From positions 239,859 to 303,858 of the forward strand of contig NW_020312203.1 of assembly GCF_002999335.1 (NCBI RefSeq): a stretch of 64,000 nt of DNA, written 5' to 3'. Shown here in pieces: positions 1 through 9,974 of this stretch (its first letter is position 1; each line of letters begins with the position of its first letter). Both the position numbers and the translations under genes were made by a program. The notes under the pieces are model-generated. The model was not told where the DNA came from. It worked only from the letters and a program-made list of their open reading frames with translations, and did no database searches. The DNA comes from Cyclospora cayetanensis. Its lineage: Eukaryota > Apicomplexa > Conoidasida > Eucoccidiorida > Eimeriidae.

Positions 1-620
1 TCCCCTTTGCCGAAAAGAGACATCCAGAGGCTTGATGAGGCCCTGAGAGGCCTTCGCCTCGAGCCTCTGAGAGGCGGCAATTCGCAAGCCGACAACACCA
101 ACGATTCTTACTTCAGTAGCGCTCCACCAGGTGCCCCTGGAGGCGCGTTGGTATCCTCAGAGGGGCACAATAAGGGCCAGGCCGACTTTGCTTTAGGATT
201 CGGAGAGCCGCCGCATGCATGCCGTCGTGAAGAGACACCGCCAAACCACACCGTAAGCCGACAGGGAGGACACGCACACCCCAACAAGGCGAAGATGCGG
301 GAGAGGCTCCTCTAGCAGCCTTGTGTAGCATCGTAGTTTGATTCCTGTGAAAAACGGGGGCAGCAGCGGGAGCCGTTGTTGTTTTTGCCGTTCGAAGGCC
401 TGGTGGTTCTCTTAAGAAGCAGGGAGGGAGCAGTGCAAAGCATCCTGTTATCGACGCCTCCGTTTCTCATTCAGAGCAGCTCCTTAGACGTTCGCGCAGC
501 AGCCTGTGTGGGAAGGCTCGGGGTAGTGGAGAGGGGTCACAGGGGAGCTGGTGTTGAGTTTGTGCGCTTGCTCTGCAGGCTGGCCATACCACGAACTCCC
601 CTGCCGCTAAGGCGGCTGCG
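1..620. other. GC-rich stretch without a supported gene
   Basis: Short open frames exist on both strands (for example 7-315 on + and 113-331 on -), but they overlap each other, are arginine/glycine/proline rich as expected of random GC-rich DNA, and match no family I know. This may be an upstream exon or leader of the gene that follows. Confidence 0.4.
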
Positions 621-2971
621 ATGGGGGGGGCCATACAAACGGCGGCAGCTGCGAGCGTTCCTGCAGCGCTAAGGGCTGGGGGTGAAGAAGACGCCACGAC
701 GAAGCAGAGCACCCCACCAACTGGCCAGCCGCTCTGGACCGCACAAGAACATGCGGAAGAAGAAAACAGCGAGGACCTCATGACTGCGAGAGCCTTGGCA
801 GTCTCCTCCGACGCATGCGCAGATGCCGCAGTCGTCGCAGTGGCTGCAGCAAGAGCTACAGCGGATGTCTTGGCGGCTGCTGCGCAGTGGGCTCTGCAGC
901 AGCAGCAGCAGAGCAGCGCTGTGTCTTTCTGTGGAGCAGAGGTGCTGTCTGCTGCAGCCTCCGGAGAGGGAGGGGCCCCCGTCGTCCTGAGGGCCTCAAG
1001 GGCCCCCCGGCCCGAGATGGTCAGTGAGGTTTTCGATCCGGCGGAGTCACCCGATGCGAGAGAAGGTCTTTCTTCGAAGCATGCCGCCTTGCCCCTACGA
1101 GGTTCCCCCCGACCCCACAGGAAGGAGCGCATGCAAGAGAACAAGGCACACGTGAGGGGGGGGGGGGGTCCCCGAGAACGGGAGCAGCGGCAGCAGGAAG
1201 CACTGCAACACCCCCCCCCTTACCCGCTGCAGGATTGGAGCCAGCCTACCCCGCTTCCAGCGTCTCAACTTTGGCATCCCCGGCAGCTGCACCCTTCCAG
1301 CCTGGAAAGCTTCCCAAACTGTCTCTCATTCTTGGCGGCGAGCCTTCAGTGCCCCCCGAAGTCTGCGCACTCGAATCAACGGGGAGTCGCACGCCTTTCC
1401 ACGCTGAGGCCCCCTGTGAGAGCTCTTGGAAGGGGCCCCTGCAGTCGCCGTGCAGGGGCCCCTCTGAGGGCCTCTGTGGGGGTTTGCATGAGGGGCCCTA
1501 CTACGGGTACGGGGCTGTCGCACGGGATGCCGCGGGAGGGGGGCCCCTGAGAGGAGGGGCAGGGGGCATGGAAGATTCTCAAGGAGTCTCTTCTCTCGAT
1601 CGAAATCCCGTTGGAGGGCTGCACGTATCATACTCCCTTCACGCAAGCGAGGATTGTACGGAAGAGGCCCCCCCTGTTATCCCCCAGTGCGTACTACCCG
1701 CAAGGACAAACGGCACCGCAGGAAGCGTGTCTCTCTCAAGAGAAGATCGCGTGGGGGGAGTGACCTTGAGTGCCTCTTCTGGAGACGCCGTTGAGAAGGA
1801 TTTTTCTGAACTCACCACTCCACGTCGCGCCGAGATGGGAGGCGTCCTGCCTGCAGAGCGCAGTCTCCCCGCCTGTGCAAGGCCCCTGCTGCAGCAAGCC
1901 TCGCCGCGAGTCTCCCTCCCCTCCCCCAGGAGCCAAAAGGCTGCCGCAGAGGGTCCTCTTGCCACTGACACATTGCGGGGGCACGCGGCAGGGGACGCAT
2001 CGGGTGCTTGCGCCTGCAGAGACCAGTTTGGAGACTATAGAGTTGGGGGGGGGCAGCTCTGCGGGGGCCCCCTCGAGGGGTATTTCCAAACTTGGCGGGA
2101 CCATCGTCGGAGCATTAGGGAGGCCTCTGACTTCCCGCCATCCGGGGGGATTCCGTCCAACACGAGGCAGCACAAGGCGATGCGGGGAGGAAGCTCAGAA
2201 CGCGGGAAGGCCCCTACGTCTCAGGGCTCCCTCCCGAGGACGGTGCGACTGCAGTCTTCCAGACGGCTGCACTCACACAAGTACCTCGTTTCCGGGGCTC
2301 AAGAACTGAGACGAGGCCATTCAAGGCATAATGTGGGGGCGTTTGAGGGTGTTCTAGAAGAAAGTAACGATGTTCGCGCGTTTGAGGAAGGAGGGCACGC
2401 CTTGGGGTCTTCAGAAACGACCGCCACATTGGGGGGCCCCTGTTGGGGCCCTTCGAGGAACAGACATGGCTGGCCGCTTTCCGCTGCAGCAGACAACGCT
2501 GGCGGCAGCAACTGCGATGACCAGAGAGCTGCACACCTCCCGCAGCTACACGAGGGATTGCGGGAGCCCCCTGAGGGCCCCTCTGGAAGGCCTTTTGCGG
2601 GGTCGTTGCTCGCGGAAGGGCGTTCCCCTCGAGGGGCCCCCTGCGATCGCGGCCTTCCTTTCCGCTGTAGCACAAGCAGCAGCAGCAGCAGCAGCAGGGG
2701 GAGTCAACCCTTCCATGCTTTGCAGTCCCGCCTGTCGGAGTTCATGGGGCTGCCAGTCTTCAGCAAAATGGCATCTGCCTTGGGGGCTGGGGAATGGCTA
2801 AGGGGGAAGTCTCTGCGCTCGCAAGGCACCTCCTTCACGGCGGAACCCCCCAAAACGTCTCCCCCTAGGAGCAGTAAGAGAGCCTTGCAAGCTGGAGCTG
2901 CCCAGCGGGGAGCCCAACAGGAGAGAAGCATCCCTAGGGAAACAAGGGGACCCCGATTGGAGGAGGTGTAG
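621..2971 (+). CDS. Putative low-complexity protein, two exons
   Basis: I do not recognise a family. An ATG at 621 opens one frame and a second frame runs open from about 1025 to a TAG at 2969-2971, roughly 1.9 kb, the longest open stretch in the left part of the window. A donor at 1020 (GTCAGTGAG) and an acceptor ending at 1120 (CCCCACAG) join the frames in phase 0, giving exons 621-1019 and 1121-2971 and 749 residues. The product is rich in Gly, Pro, Ser, Ala and Arg, with an Ala-rich N-terminal third, a short Gln run near 905 and a Ser run from AGC repeats at 2671-2697. No membrane segment or catalytic motif is visible. Similar low-complexity proteins are common in coccidia. The start, the intron and even the coding status are uncertain, because both strands here are open by base composition. 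Confidence 0.4.
2671..2697 (+). repeat. AGC trinucleotide run in a coding frame
   Basis: About eight AGC/GCA units encode a serine run in the putative gene above. CAG-type runs inside genes are typical of Eimeria-like genomes. Confidence 0.8.
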
Positions 2972-3856
2972 CTGAGTCCCCCTCTTTTCGCTACCCCACT
3001 GCGTTTGCTCTCTGGGCTGCATGCGTCTTAGGTCGCATGGCTTTTTCTGTTAAGAAGAATTAGCCGCCTTACTCGTTGCGTGTGCAGGGCCTTCCGGAAG
3101 GCTCCCTCTCTTACCTCGCAGCGATCTGCCCTCCCCGTGCGGTCTGTGTGGTTCCGACCTCCCTTTTTAATTTTTACGCTAGACAGGGGGCTCTCTAGGA
3201 GCTCGCGGGGAACACAGACACTATGCGCACACATGCGCCTCCTAAAAACGCGCACGCCCCGCCTGTGGTCTGCTCAGGTGGTGTCTGCACACGCAGCGTC
3301 GCCTCTTACGAGGACACCAGTGGTGGTGTTAAGTCTAGTTTGGCACGTAAAGCACTTCTTCCGCCAAAAATACGCTCTAGCAGTCCACGCATTACGGCTA
3401 TATACCTGCGCTGCACTGGTTTCTGGGAGGGTGCTCCTGCTGCTCTAGCAGTTGGTACTAGGGGGACCTTCCAGTGGTCACCGCAAAAGGTGCTACGGCT
3501 ACGTGCTGCTCAGTAAGCGCACACGAATCTCCGATCTTTGCGGCCAGATTGTAGGTGTTCGTGGCTTTAAAGCCCGAGTCCAGAGCGCTGGCAAAGCCCA
3601 TAGAGACGACAAACGGGGCAGGCACCAAACACAATCTACCAAAGAGAACCTGTGTCTGACACTCCGCACATTTTCTCTCCGATTTGCACGCCCGCTGTCC
3701 GCGTCCTCTTTGCCTACTGTACCTCCCTCTGGAGGCTTCTTAGGGGGCATACGCACAAGCACCGCTTTCTTCGAAACACCCCACGGAGGCTGTTCTGCAG
3801 AGGCACCCTCCTCCGGGGACTCCCCAGAGGGTCCTCAGGAAAGCGTAAAAAGCTTT
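2972..3856. other. Convergent intergenic region
   Basis: This lies between the 3' ends of the low-complexity gene (+) and the nucleoredoxin gene (-). An open frame at 3452-4060 on + overlaps the certain last nucleoredoxin exon on the other strand and is judged a shadow. I see no other gene. Confidence 0.5.
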
Positions 3857-6800
3857 CTACTCTGGGAGGGCGATAGGCTTGCCCTCAAGCGCGTCTTCAC
3901 GAAATTGACGGATAAAGGCCAACAGGTCCTCCTTGGTGACCGCCTCGGCGGCCTTGGGGTACCCATACACCTTTTGGCTAAACGCGTCCAAAATCAACTG
4001 CGCAAGACACGCTCAACAGCCCTAGCGCTATCCGTAGCTTCCATAGTGTATACCCGCTAAGTGCAAAGTTTACCGGCCGCTCCGTGTGAGGTTTGGCTGC
4101 CCATTTCTTAGCGCTGAGCATGCCGCCCGTTAAGTTATACACGAGTATCTCACCAGAGAGACCTGCTGGCCTGTACCTTCGGCCGGCAAACCTTCTTTGC
4201 ATATCTGTCTCAGCGCCGTAGTACTCGGGGAACCCTTTCGTGCCGTTAGGAAATGAGGAACGGGGCCAAGGGCCTCTCCACCCTCGGTTTCTTCCAAAGC
4301 TGCTGCCGTTTCCTCCAGAACCTGATGCGACAAAACGCACCCTCCACTACACATCGGGAACCTGCATCTCTGCCCTCGAAGGGCCGGACCCCTTTCGCAC
4401 TTCGCCGCACAAGGCTTCGACCACTGCCCTAGCAACTGGGCGGCCTCAACATCCGAGACCCTCAGGGCTAGCCTCTAAAGGCTCTTGCAACTTGCCTCCT
4501 TGACTTTCTGGTGCGTTTGTTCGTCTGCAGCATCGAGGAATGCGAGCAGCACAGGCTGCTCAGACACAGCATCGAGGGCCTCGTCAAGGTCCTTGACGGC
4601 CTTCTCCTTCCAGGGAAAGAGGGAGCCCTCCTCGTCCTTGAGGAGTGCAGCAACGCCACGCCGAGTCAGAACCTCCCCAGAGGGGGACACCCAAAGCAAT
4701 GTGGGCAAGGAGCGCACATTCAACGCATCCTGCAGGCAACCACACACAAAAGCACAGACGCAAGGGTTACGATTAAAGTTTTTGCGATCACACAGATGCA
4801 AAACGGTACGGTAAAAAGAAATATATCCACACACGTAGATAAGTCCTGCGAATTCTGCAAACGCATGCGCGCCCGCATCTAGCGTATCGTGCAGTCAAAC
4901 AGAAAGATCAAGCACTCAGACACAGGAACGAACACAACGAGAGCAACAGGCGGTTGAGGGAGAGCATGACGAAATACGGACTTGTGCAACAGCTCGCGTC
5001 GAGACCTCCTTGAATGGCACCGCGAGCCAGTCCATCTTTGCAAAATATTTGTTGAAGCTTTCCTCATCTCTGTCATTTGAAACAAAGACAATTTCTACCT
5101 GTTCTCCCCTCTCCTTGAGCCGCTTCACAGTCTCGACCAGTTTAGGTGTAAACCTCTGGCAAGGCGGACACCAGGAGGCACTGAAGTAAATTCCGACGGT
5201 CTTTCCGGAAAGCTCAGCCTGCGCCCGCATCAAACACACAGTTTCCCATGCTCCAAAGAATAAGATGCAAGCTAAAGATTCGCTATAAACGCCTTAGCGG
5301 CTGGACTAAGTTCCATGGTGCATTGCTTTGGAACGCACTGGCGCTGCGGAGATGGCAATTTCGATGCCTTCTTTTGCTCGATATGCATGTGGGTTGCCAT
5401 ATACACATGGAATTACTTGCGTGTATATGCATATAAATAAATGTACGAGTGCGTATTTACATCTACATCAATATATATGCACGCAGAATCCTTGATAGAT
5501 AGCTGAATGCCATGATGGGAGATACGCAGCTACAAGAGGCGATAAAGGTCTCTCTCTATATATACATGCCCTTAGAACATTTATTAAAACATTCATAGCT
5601 GCATGCCTCAAGGGCCCTTTGGATGCATGCAATCCGCCTCCACCTCCGCACACATGAGTGGTACTTCTGCGTGGCCATCTATGCACCCACAAAGCCCAAC
5701 GCTGCATTTGTTTTAACGGGTCGGTGCACGCGCGGAGACATTGGATGTTTGCTGAAGTGTTGTCCGTGCCTCACAGGGTCTAGAGTTTCTCCCTTATTAT
5801 TTACGAGCTTGTTTCCAAGCAACTGGATAGGGTTCTTTCGTTTCCAGGGGAAGTCCAGAGGGTTTGCAAGCATGGCAGTGTACGCCTGTGGGTTGGACAC
5901 CCTTCCATGCTCGTCCAGGAGCACAATATGAGGTAAAGAGGTAACTCGAAACTTCTTGTAGAGAGAGCGGATGCGATCGCGCCCCTCAGAGTCGTCATAT
6001 GGCACCGCATGCCTGTTCAGACACCCCAGCGGACACGCGTTGGATCTTGGTATATGTGTGTGTGTGTGTGTGTATACAATGCATATCTATATGCATAGCA
6101 ATATACATCTATATACATATCTATATATACATAAACATACACATATACATAATTTTACAGACGCAGACATGCAGAAGGTACTCCAATGACCTACGGGAAA
6201 CGACAAGGGGAGAGAGGTGACCCTTGCCGTCCTGTTGCGCAAAACCGTTGATCTCTGAGTAAGCGTTGCAACGGCAAGATTGCGGACACGCCGATATACT
6301 GAAGGGCACCTCGGAAGGTTTTTACGGGGGATGGGAGCGGGATTAGGCTTTTACCATGGCATTGTTTGGAAGAGTGCAGCAGCGTCAGCGGCGGTATTGT
6401 CTGCTGAGATGAAGACGACGTTAAGTTTCTGGCCCTTGTGTGCTGCGGCATCAACGATTGACTTGAGCCGGGGAGTGAAGGGCACGTAACCTTTGCTCTG
6501 CGTCAAAGGCGTTTGAACCGCAAGAGAACGGAAGGCTCTCGAAAGCTCGACAAGCCTCCGAAAACGTGTGCTTCAGGAGAGAGGGCACACTAGTGTACTA
6601 GATGCTTGCGAGAGCGACACCTAGCACGGGCGGGTTAGAAGGCGACTTGGTGACGTGTACACGCTTAGAACCCGATATATATATATATACACGAGGGCCT
6701 TTTTTCCCTAGCTAGAGGCTCACCTCAAGAATCTGTTCAACGCCCTTCCCTGTGAAGTACAGCGCAGTGACGCTGCCTGGCTCTCCCAGCGCTTCCGCCG

Positions 6801-6930
6801 TAGTCGTCTCCTCGGGGCCCCCCCCGCCAGTCAGCTTGGCAATGAAACCCTCGGGCTTTGGATCTTTTTGTTTGTTCGAGAGCAGCACGTGGCCAAGCAG
6901 CCGGGTAAAGGGGGACGACGGTCCTGGCAT
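3857..6930 (-). CDS. Nucleoredoxin-like protein, three thioredoxin domains
   Basis: Probable thiol-disulfide oxidoreductase of the nucleoredoxin/tryparedoxin family. Seven exons close in phase to 455 residues: 6930-6724, 6497-6355, 6012-5775, 5218-4982, 4729-4496, 4321-4154, 3997-3857. Domain 1 (about residues 30-190) has the fold's later strands (NVVFISAD, TMPWHAVPY, VTSLPHIVLLDEHG) but no cysteine pair. Domain 2 (about 197-300) carries the active site SASWCPPCQRFTP, with W212 and C213/C216, then VEIVFVSNDRDEE and WLAVPF. Domain 3 (to the end) has TALRQICKEGLP, LLILDAFSQKVYGYP and a C-terminal helix, again without CxxC. The start chosen is the first in-frame ATG, ahead of a family-like leader (RLLGHVLLSNKQKD). 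No signal peptide is seen, so it is probably cytosolic or nuclear. Exon 5 ends at a GC donor (AG|GCAAGT). The family is certain; the small splice choices are very likely. Confidence 0.88.
6050..6155. repeat. TG/TATACA microsatellite in a nucleoredoxin intron
   Basis: A (TG)n run passes into ATATACAT-type repeats inside the intron between exons 2 and 3 of the nucleoredoxin gene. It probably varies in length between strains. Confidence 0.8.
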
Positions 6931-7493
6931 TCCCAGACGTGCCCTCCGCCGTTTCTTCAGAAAGTCACGCGTTAAGCGCACCCCTACAGCGCCTGCATAG
7001 GAGGCGGACCATGAGCAAGTGCCAGTTTGAAAATGAAAACGCTGCCACGCAAGGCAGCATTTTCTTGAAGAAGTCTTTCTTCTGTCCAGCACAAAGGGTG
7101 GTCGAAAACGCGCGTTTGGAGGCGCTGTCTTCCGGGTTTTAAAGTAGGGTTTAAAAAGGCATTAGGGGGACGGCTCGAGGCGCGATGTGGCCTTCCGATT
7201 GATTAAGGGGCTCAGTCGTACCGAGGGCTGCCATGCCGCCGATGCAGATGAGGGCCTTTGCTGCGCCACAGGAGACAAGGGGGAAGTGCGTATCTCGCAC
7301 CCGGGTCACTTCGACGTCGAAGTCATCGTTATTTAGCTCGCTGCTCCCAACGCGCGAAGCAAAGGCTACAGGACCTGCGCGTTCACCCTCCCTGCAGCCA
7401 GAGGAAAGGCAGAGACAGGGGCATTTCGCTCAATAAGGGAAACGCTACAGCCAGCCTACAGCCCCACATTCCTGTTGCTGCCCGCGCACGCTT
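6931..7493. other. Intergenic region between two minus-strand genes
   Basis: It should hold the nucleoredoxin promoter and the 3' end of the upstream neighbour. I see no supported coding exon and no clear motif. Confidence 0.45.
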
Positions 7494-9215
7494 CTAAGCA
7501 CTCAGATGCTGCCACGCGCCTAGCGGGCGGTCGAGGACGAACCGGAATCTTCGGCGGGCTCTAGTGCGTTGAGGAACATGCGGATCAGCAGTCGCGGGGG
7601 CATTCGTCACTGCGGTGGGGGGCGAATGGGCAACTATTGCCGCCAGATGTCTCTCGACACTGGTCCCTAAGAGGGGCCCCTCTGCCCCCCGCCACGCCGA
7701 ATAGGCGCTATTTCGGGGGACAGAGAGCGCTTCTGCCTCGCTCTGGAAGTCCAAGTTGACCTGATGCACACGAAAGGGCAGGAGGAAAGGCACTCCAGCC
7801 CCATGGGACTGCGTGGATAAGACACGGAGATCGAGACCATGGCTTTGATGGGAGGACAGGCGCACAGACAGAGGCTGTGGAAGGACTTGAAGAAGGACGT
7901 GTTGTAGAGACAGTCTACGGGTGTACCCTCACCGCTGTGACACGGCGCGAAAAAACGGCCAACACGAGCAGCACACCCACGCGAGCCAATGCGTTAGAGG
8001 CCCGCATTGTTAGCTCTTGACTTGCTTGACACAGACCTACTTATGAAGGCCTCTCCCCAAAGAGAGGGGGAAAAGGCAAGAGGACGTACAGTGGGAAAAC
8101 GCCCCAAGGGGCCGAACTAATGGGGGCAAAGAACACTCAGTTGTTTGATAGCGCAAGGCCTTAAATAGGCGTTTTTGCTGCGGGACTACGAAGCTCGCAG
8201 TAATCGTAGAAAAAGGATGAGGGGCCTCTTGTTACACAGAGGGCTTGATGCAGGGGTGTCGATGATCACACCGAGGCCTTCTTCTCCTCCCGTGGGGCCG
8301 GAAGTCGGCGGCGGGTGGCTTCCAGGTTCCTAGAGGCAAAGACAACGAGAAAAAAGGATAACGTATAGAAAAAGCCAATTAAAGCATTATTTTTATTGTA
8401 AAATTCGGTATTCGCCTTCTTGAATTTTCCCCGGGGGGTCCACGAAGGACACCTCGAAGTCCATCGTCCAGGGCTGCATGCTGCTCCCCTACCGACACAC
8501 TGCCGACACTTCCGCAGGGGCGGTGTCTGTCTGCGGCAGTGCAAGCAAGTGCCTTTCGGGAATATACTCAAAAGTCCGTCTTCTGCCTCCCCTGACAACG
8601 TGGTGGATGGATATTAGACCACCTTCTAGGTCGAACTTCTGTTGAGGCAGGAGGCACGAGTCAGTGGCAATCTGCTGAGGATTGAACAATCCCCTGTGAC
8701 TTCAGAACTTTCCCATGTCTGCCACTCACAGGTATGCGCAGCGGAGGGAACTGCCGACTTATCTACAGTAGCAACCACCTGGTGAGACACAGCCCCCTTG
8801 TGTAACTCTTGTTTTGAGGTTTCCGGAGAGAGACGGTTCACTTCAGACCCCTTACAAGCTTGAGAGGAAGTTCTCGAATGCTATTAAGATGGCACAGCTC
8901 GCTTCTTCCCTCTCCCACGCCACTCTGCCGGAACGAGGGGGGCGGATCTGCGAGGATGTGTGGAGCTGCACCCTCTCTTAATACGTGCGGCATGCACAAC
9001 TCGTGGCACATAGCATCCAGCACACACGCACAGAGCGCCGAATCTTGTTGTATCGAGCTGACAGCAATCGGCAGCAGATAGTTAGCAATTCGTAAGGAAT
9101 TGACTACCATAACTGCGCATTCGAACGCCTTGAATATATCGGGTGTACTAAGGAGTGCCGAAGTATAGCGTAGCCCGCCACATCGTGGGAAGGCTACGTT
9201 AAAAATATGATGCAA
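7494..9215 (-). CDS. Unrecognised spliced gene, 5' end unresolved
   Basis: I do not recognise the family. Four exons join in phase: about 9215-8856, 8638-8493, 8329-8272 and 7874-7494, ending in a stop. The acceptors at 8639, 8330 and 7875 each follow a strong pyrimidine tract, and the first donor is GTAAGG. The product, about 310 residues, reads like real protein: a helical, cysteine-containing N-terminal part (FKAFECAVMVVNSL, LCACVLDAMCHELC), then a beta-rich stretch (LKFDLEGGLISIHHVV, RTFEYIPERHLLALP), a charged linker (RREEKKAS-like), and a hydrophobic stretch (GVPFLLPFRVHQVNLDF). It ends in an Arg-rich tail. The first exon opens at a TTG, not an ATG, so the true start lies in an upstream exon or at an internal ATG. 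It sits between a nucleoredoxin and a zinc-finger membrane protein on the same strand. The exon chain is moderately certain; function is unknown. Confidence 0.5.
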
Positions 9216-9974
9216 GAGGTAACTATGCAGCAGCCTTCTCGCTGTATCAAGTTCGAAAAATTTTCACCAATCCGAGTGCTCTCTGAAAAAATTCTGTGTT
9301 CCTACACCTAACCGACGTGAGAGTACTAAACGGGTGTGCAGAACCCAGCAACTGCAGCAAGCGAACCATTGTAGCCTAACTCGTAGCTGCCTGCATGTGC
9401 AGGTATTCTAGACGACTTCCCGCGCGTTTTTCTCGCCATGTGCATACGTCGGCTGCGCTCGGCGCCAGGAGTTGGCTTACGGGGATGGTGCCAACACCTA
9501 TTTGTGAGATCGCGAATCGCCATTAGAAGGCGTACTCATCGCAGAAAGAAAAGGAGAGAGCTGTAGCTAGCAGCACAATGCGTCGAACATGCACCCCAAG
9601 ACGTCAGATGCAGCACTACTAGTGCCCCTGTCGGAATATTCGGTCAGGCACTCCCGAGCTTCCATGAAGCCCTTTCCCCACGCGACTGCAGTAGCAGCTT
9701 TTGGAGGCTATACGGGTTTCCCTGCAGCCGCCTACGCGTTGTTGTATGCCTCTAGGAGACGCAGAAATCGGAGTAATACGAACAAGAGAGAGAGTGGCCG
9801 CCAAGCGGCTGCATAAGGCAAGCCAACATGTACCGCAGGTAGGAAGCGGCTCAGGCAATGACCTTTTGAGATGCAGGCAGCAGCGTGCTCCCCTGCACAA
9901 TGAGCAAGGCAGGAGAGCTCTTCTGAGTTGCAGCAGCAGCAGCGGGGCGAAGCGTGAACACCCCTGCCAGAGCG
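9216..9974. other. Intergenic region, no gene seen
   Basis: This lies between the C4HC3 membrane protein stop and the first supported exon of the unrecognised gene. A missing first exon of that gene may lie here. Short frames (9326-9523, 9619-9900) show no family likeness. Confidence 0.4.

Noticed and set aside
467..1144. Minus-strand open frame of 225 codons
   Set aside because: It mirrors the plus-strand frame, is Ala/Ser/Cys-rich from GCA/TGC composition, and has no supporting splice or family signal.
3452..4060. Plus-strand frame of 202 codons
   Set aside because: It overlaps the last nucleoredoxin exon on the opposite strand, whose sequence is clearly family-like, and has no likeness of its own.
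4475..5239. Two separate small thioredoxin genes at 4475-4834 and 4916-5239
   Set aside because: Their borders are donor and acceptor sites in phase, and joining them restores one family-length domain, so they are exons of one nucleoredoxin gene.
6055..6150. TA/TG tract as a promoter or origin
   Set aside because: It lies in an intron of the nucleoredoxin gene and is an ordinary microsatellite.
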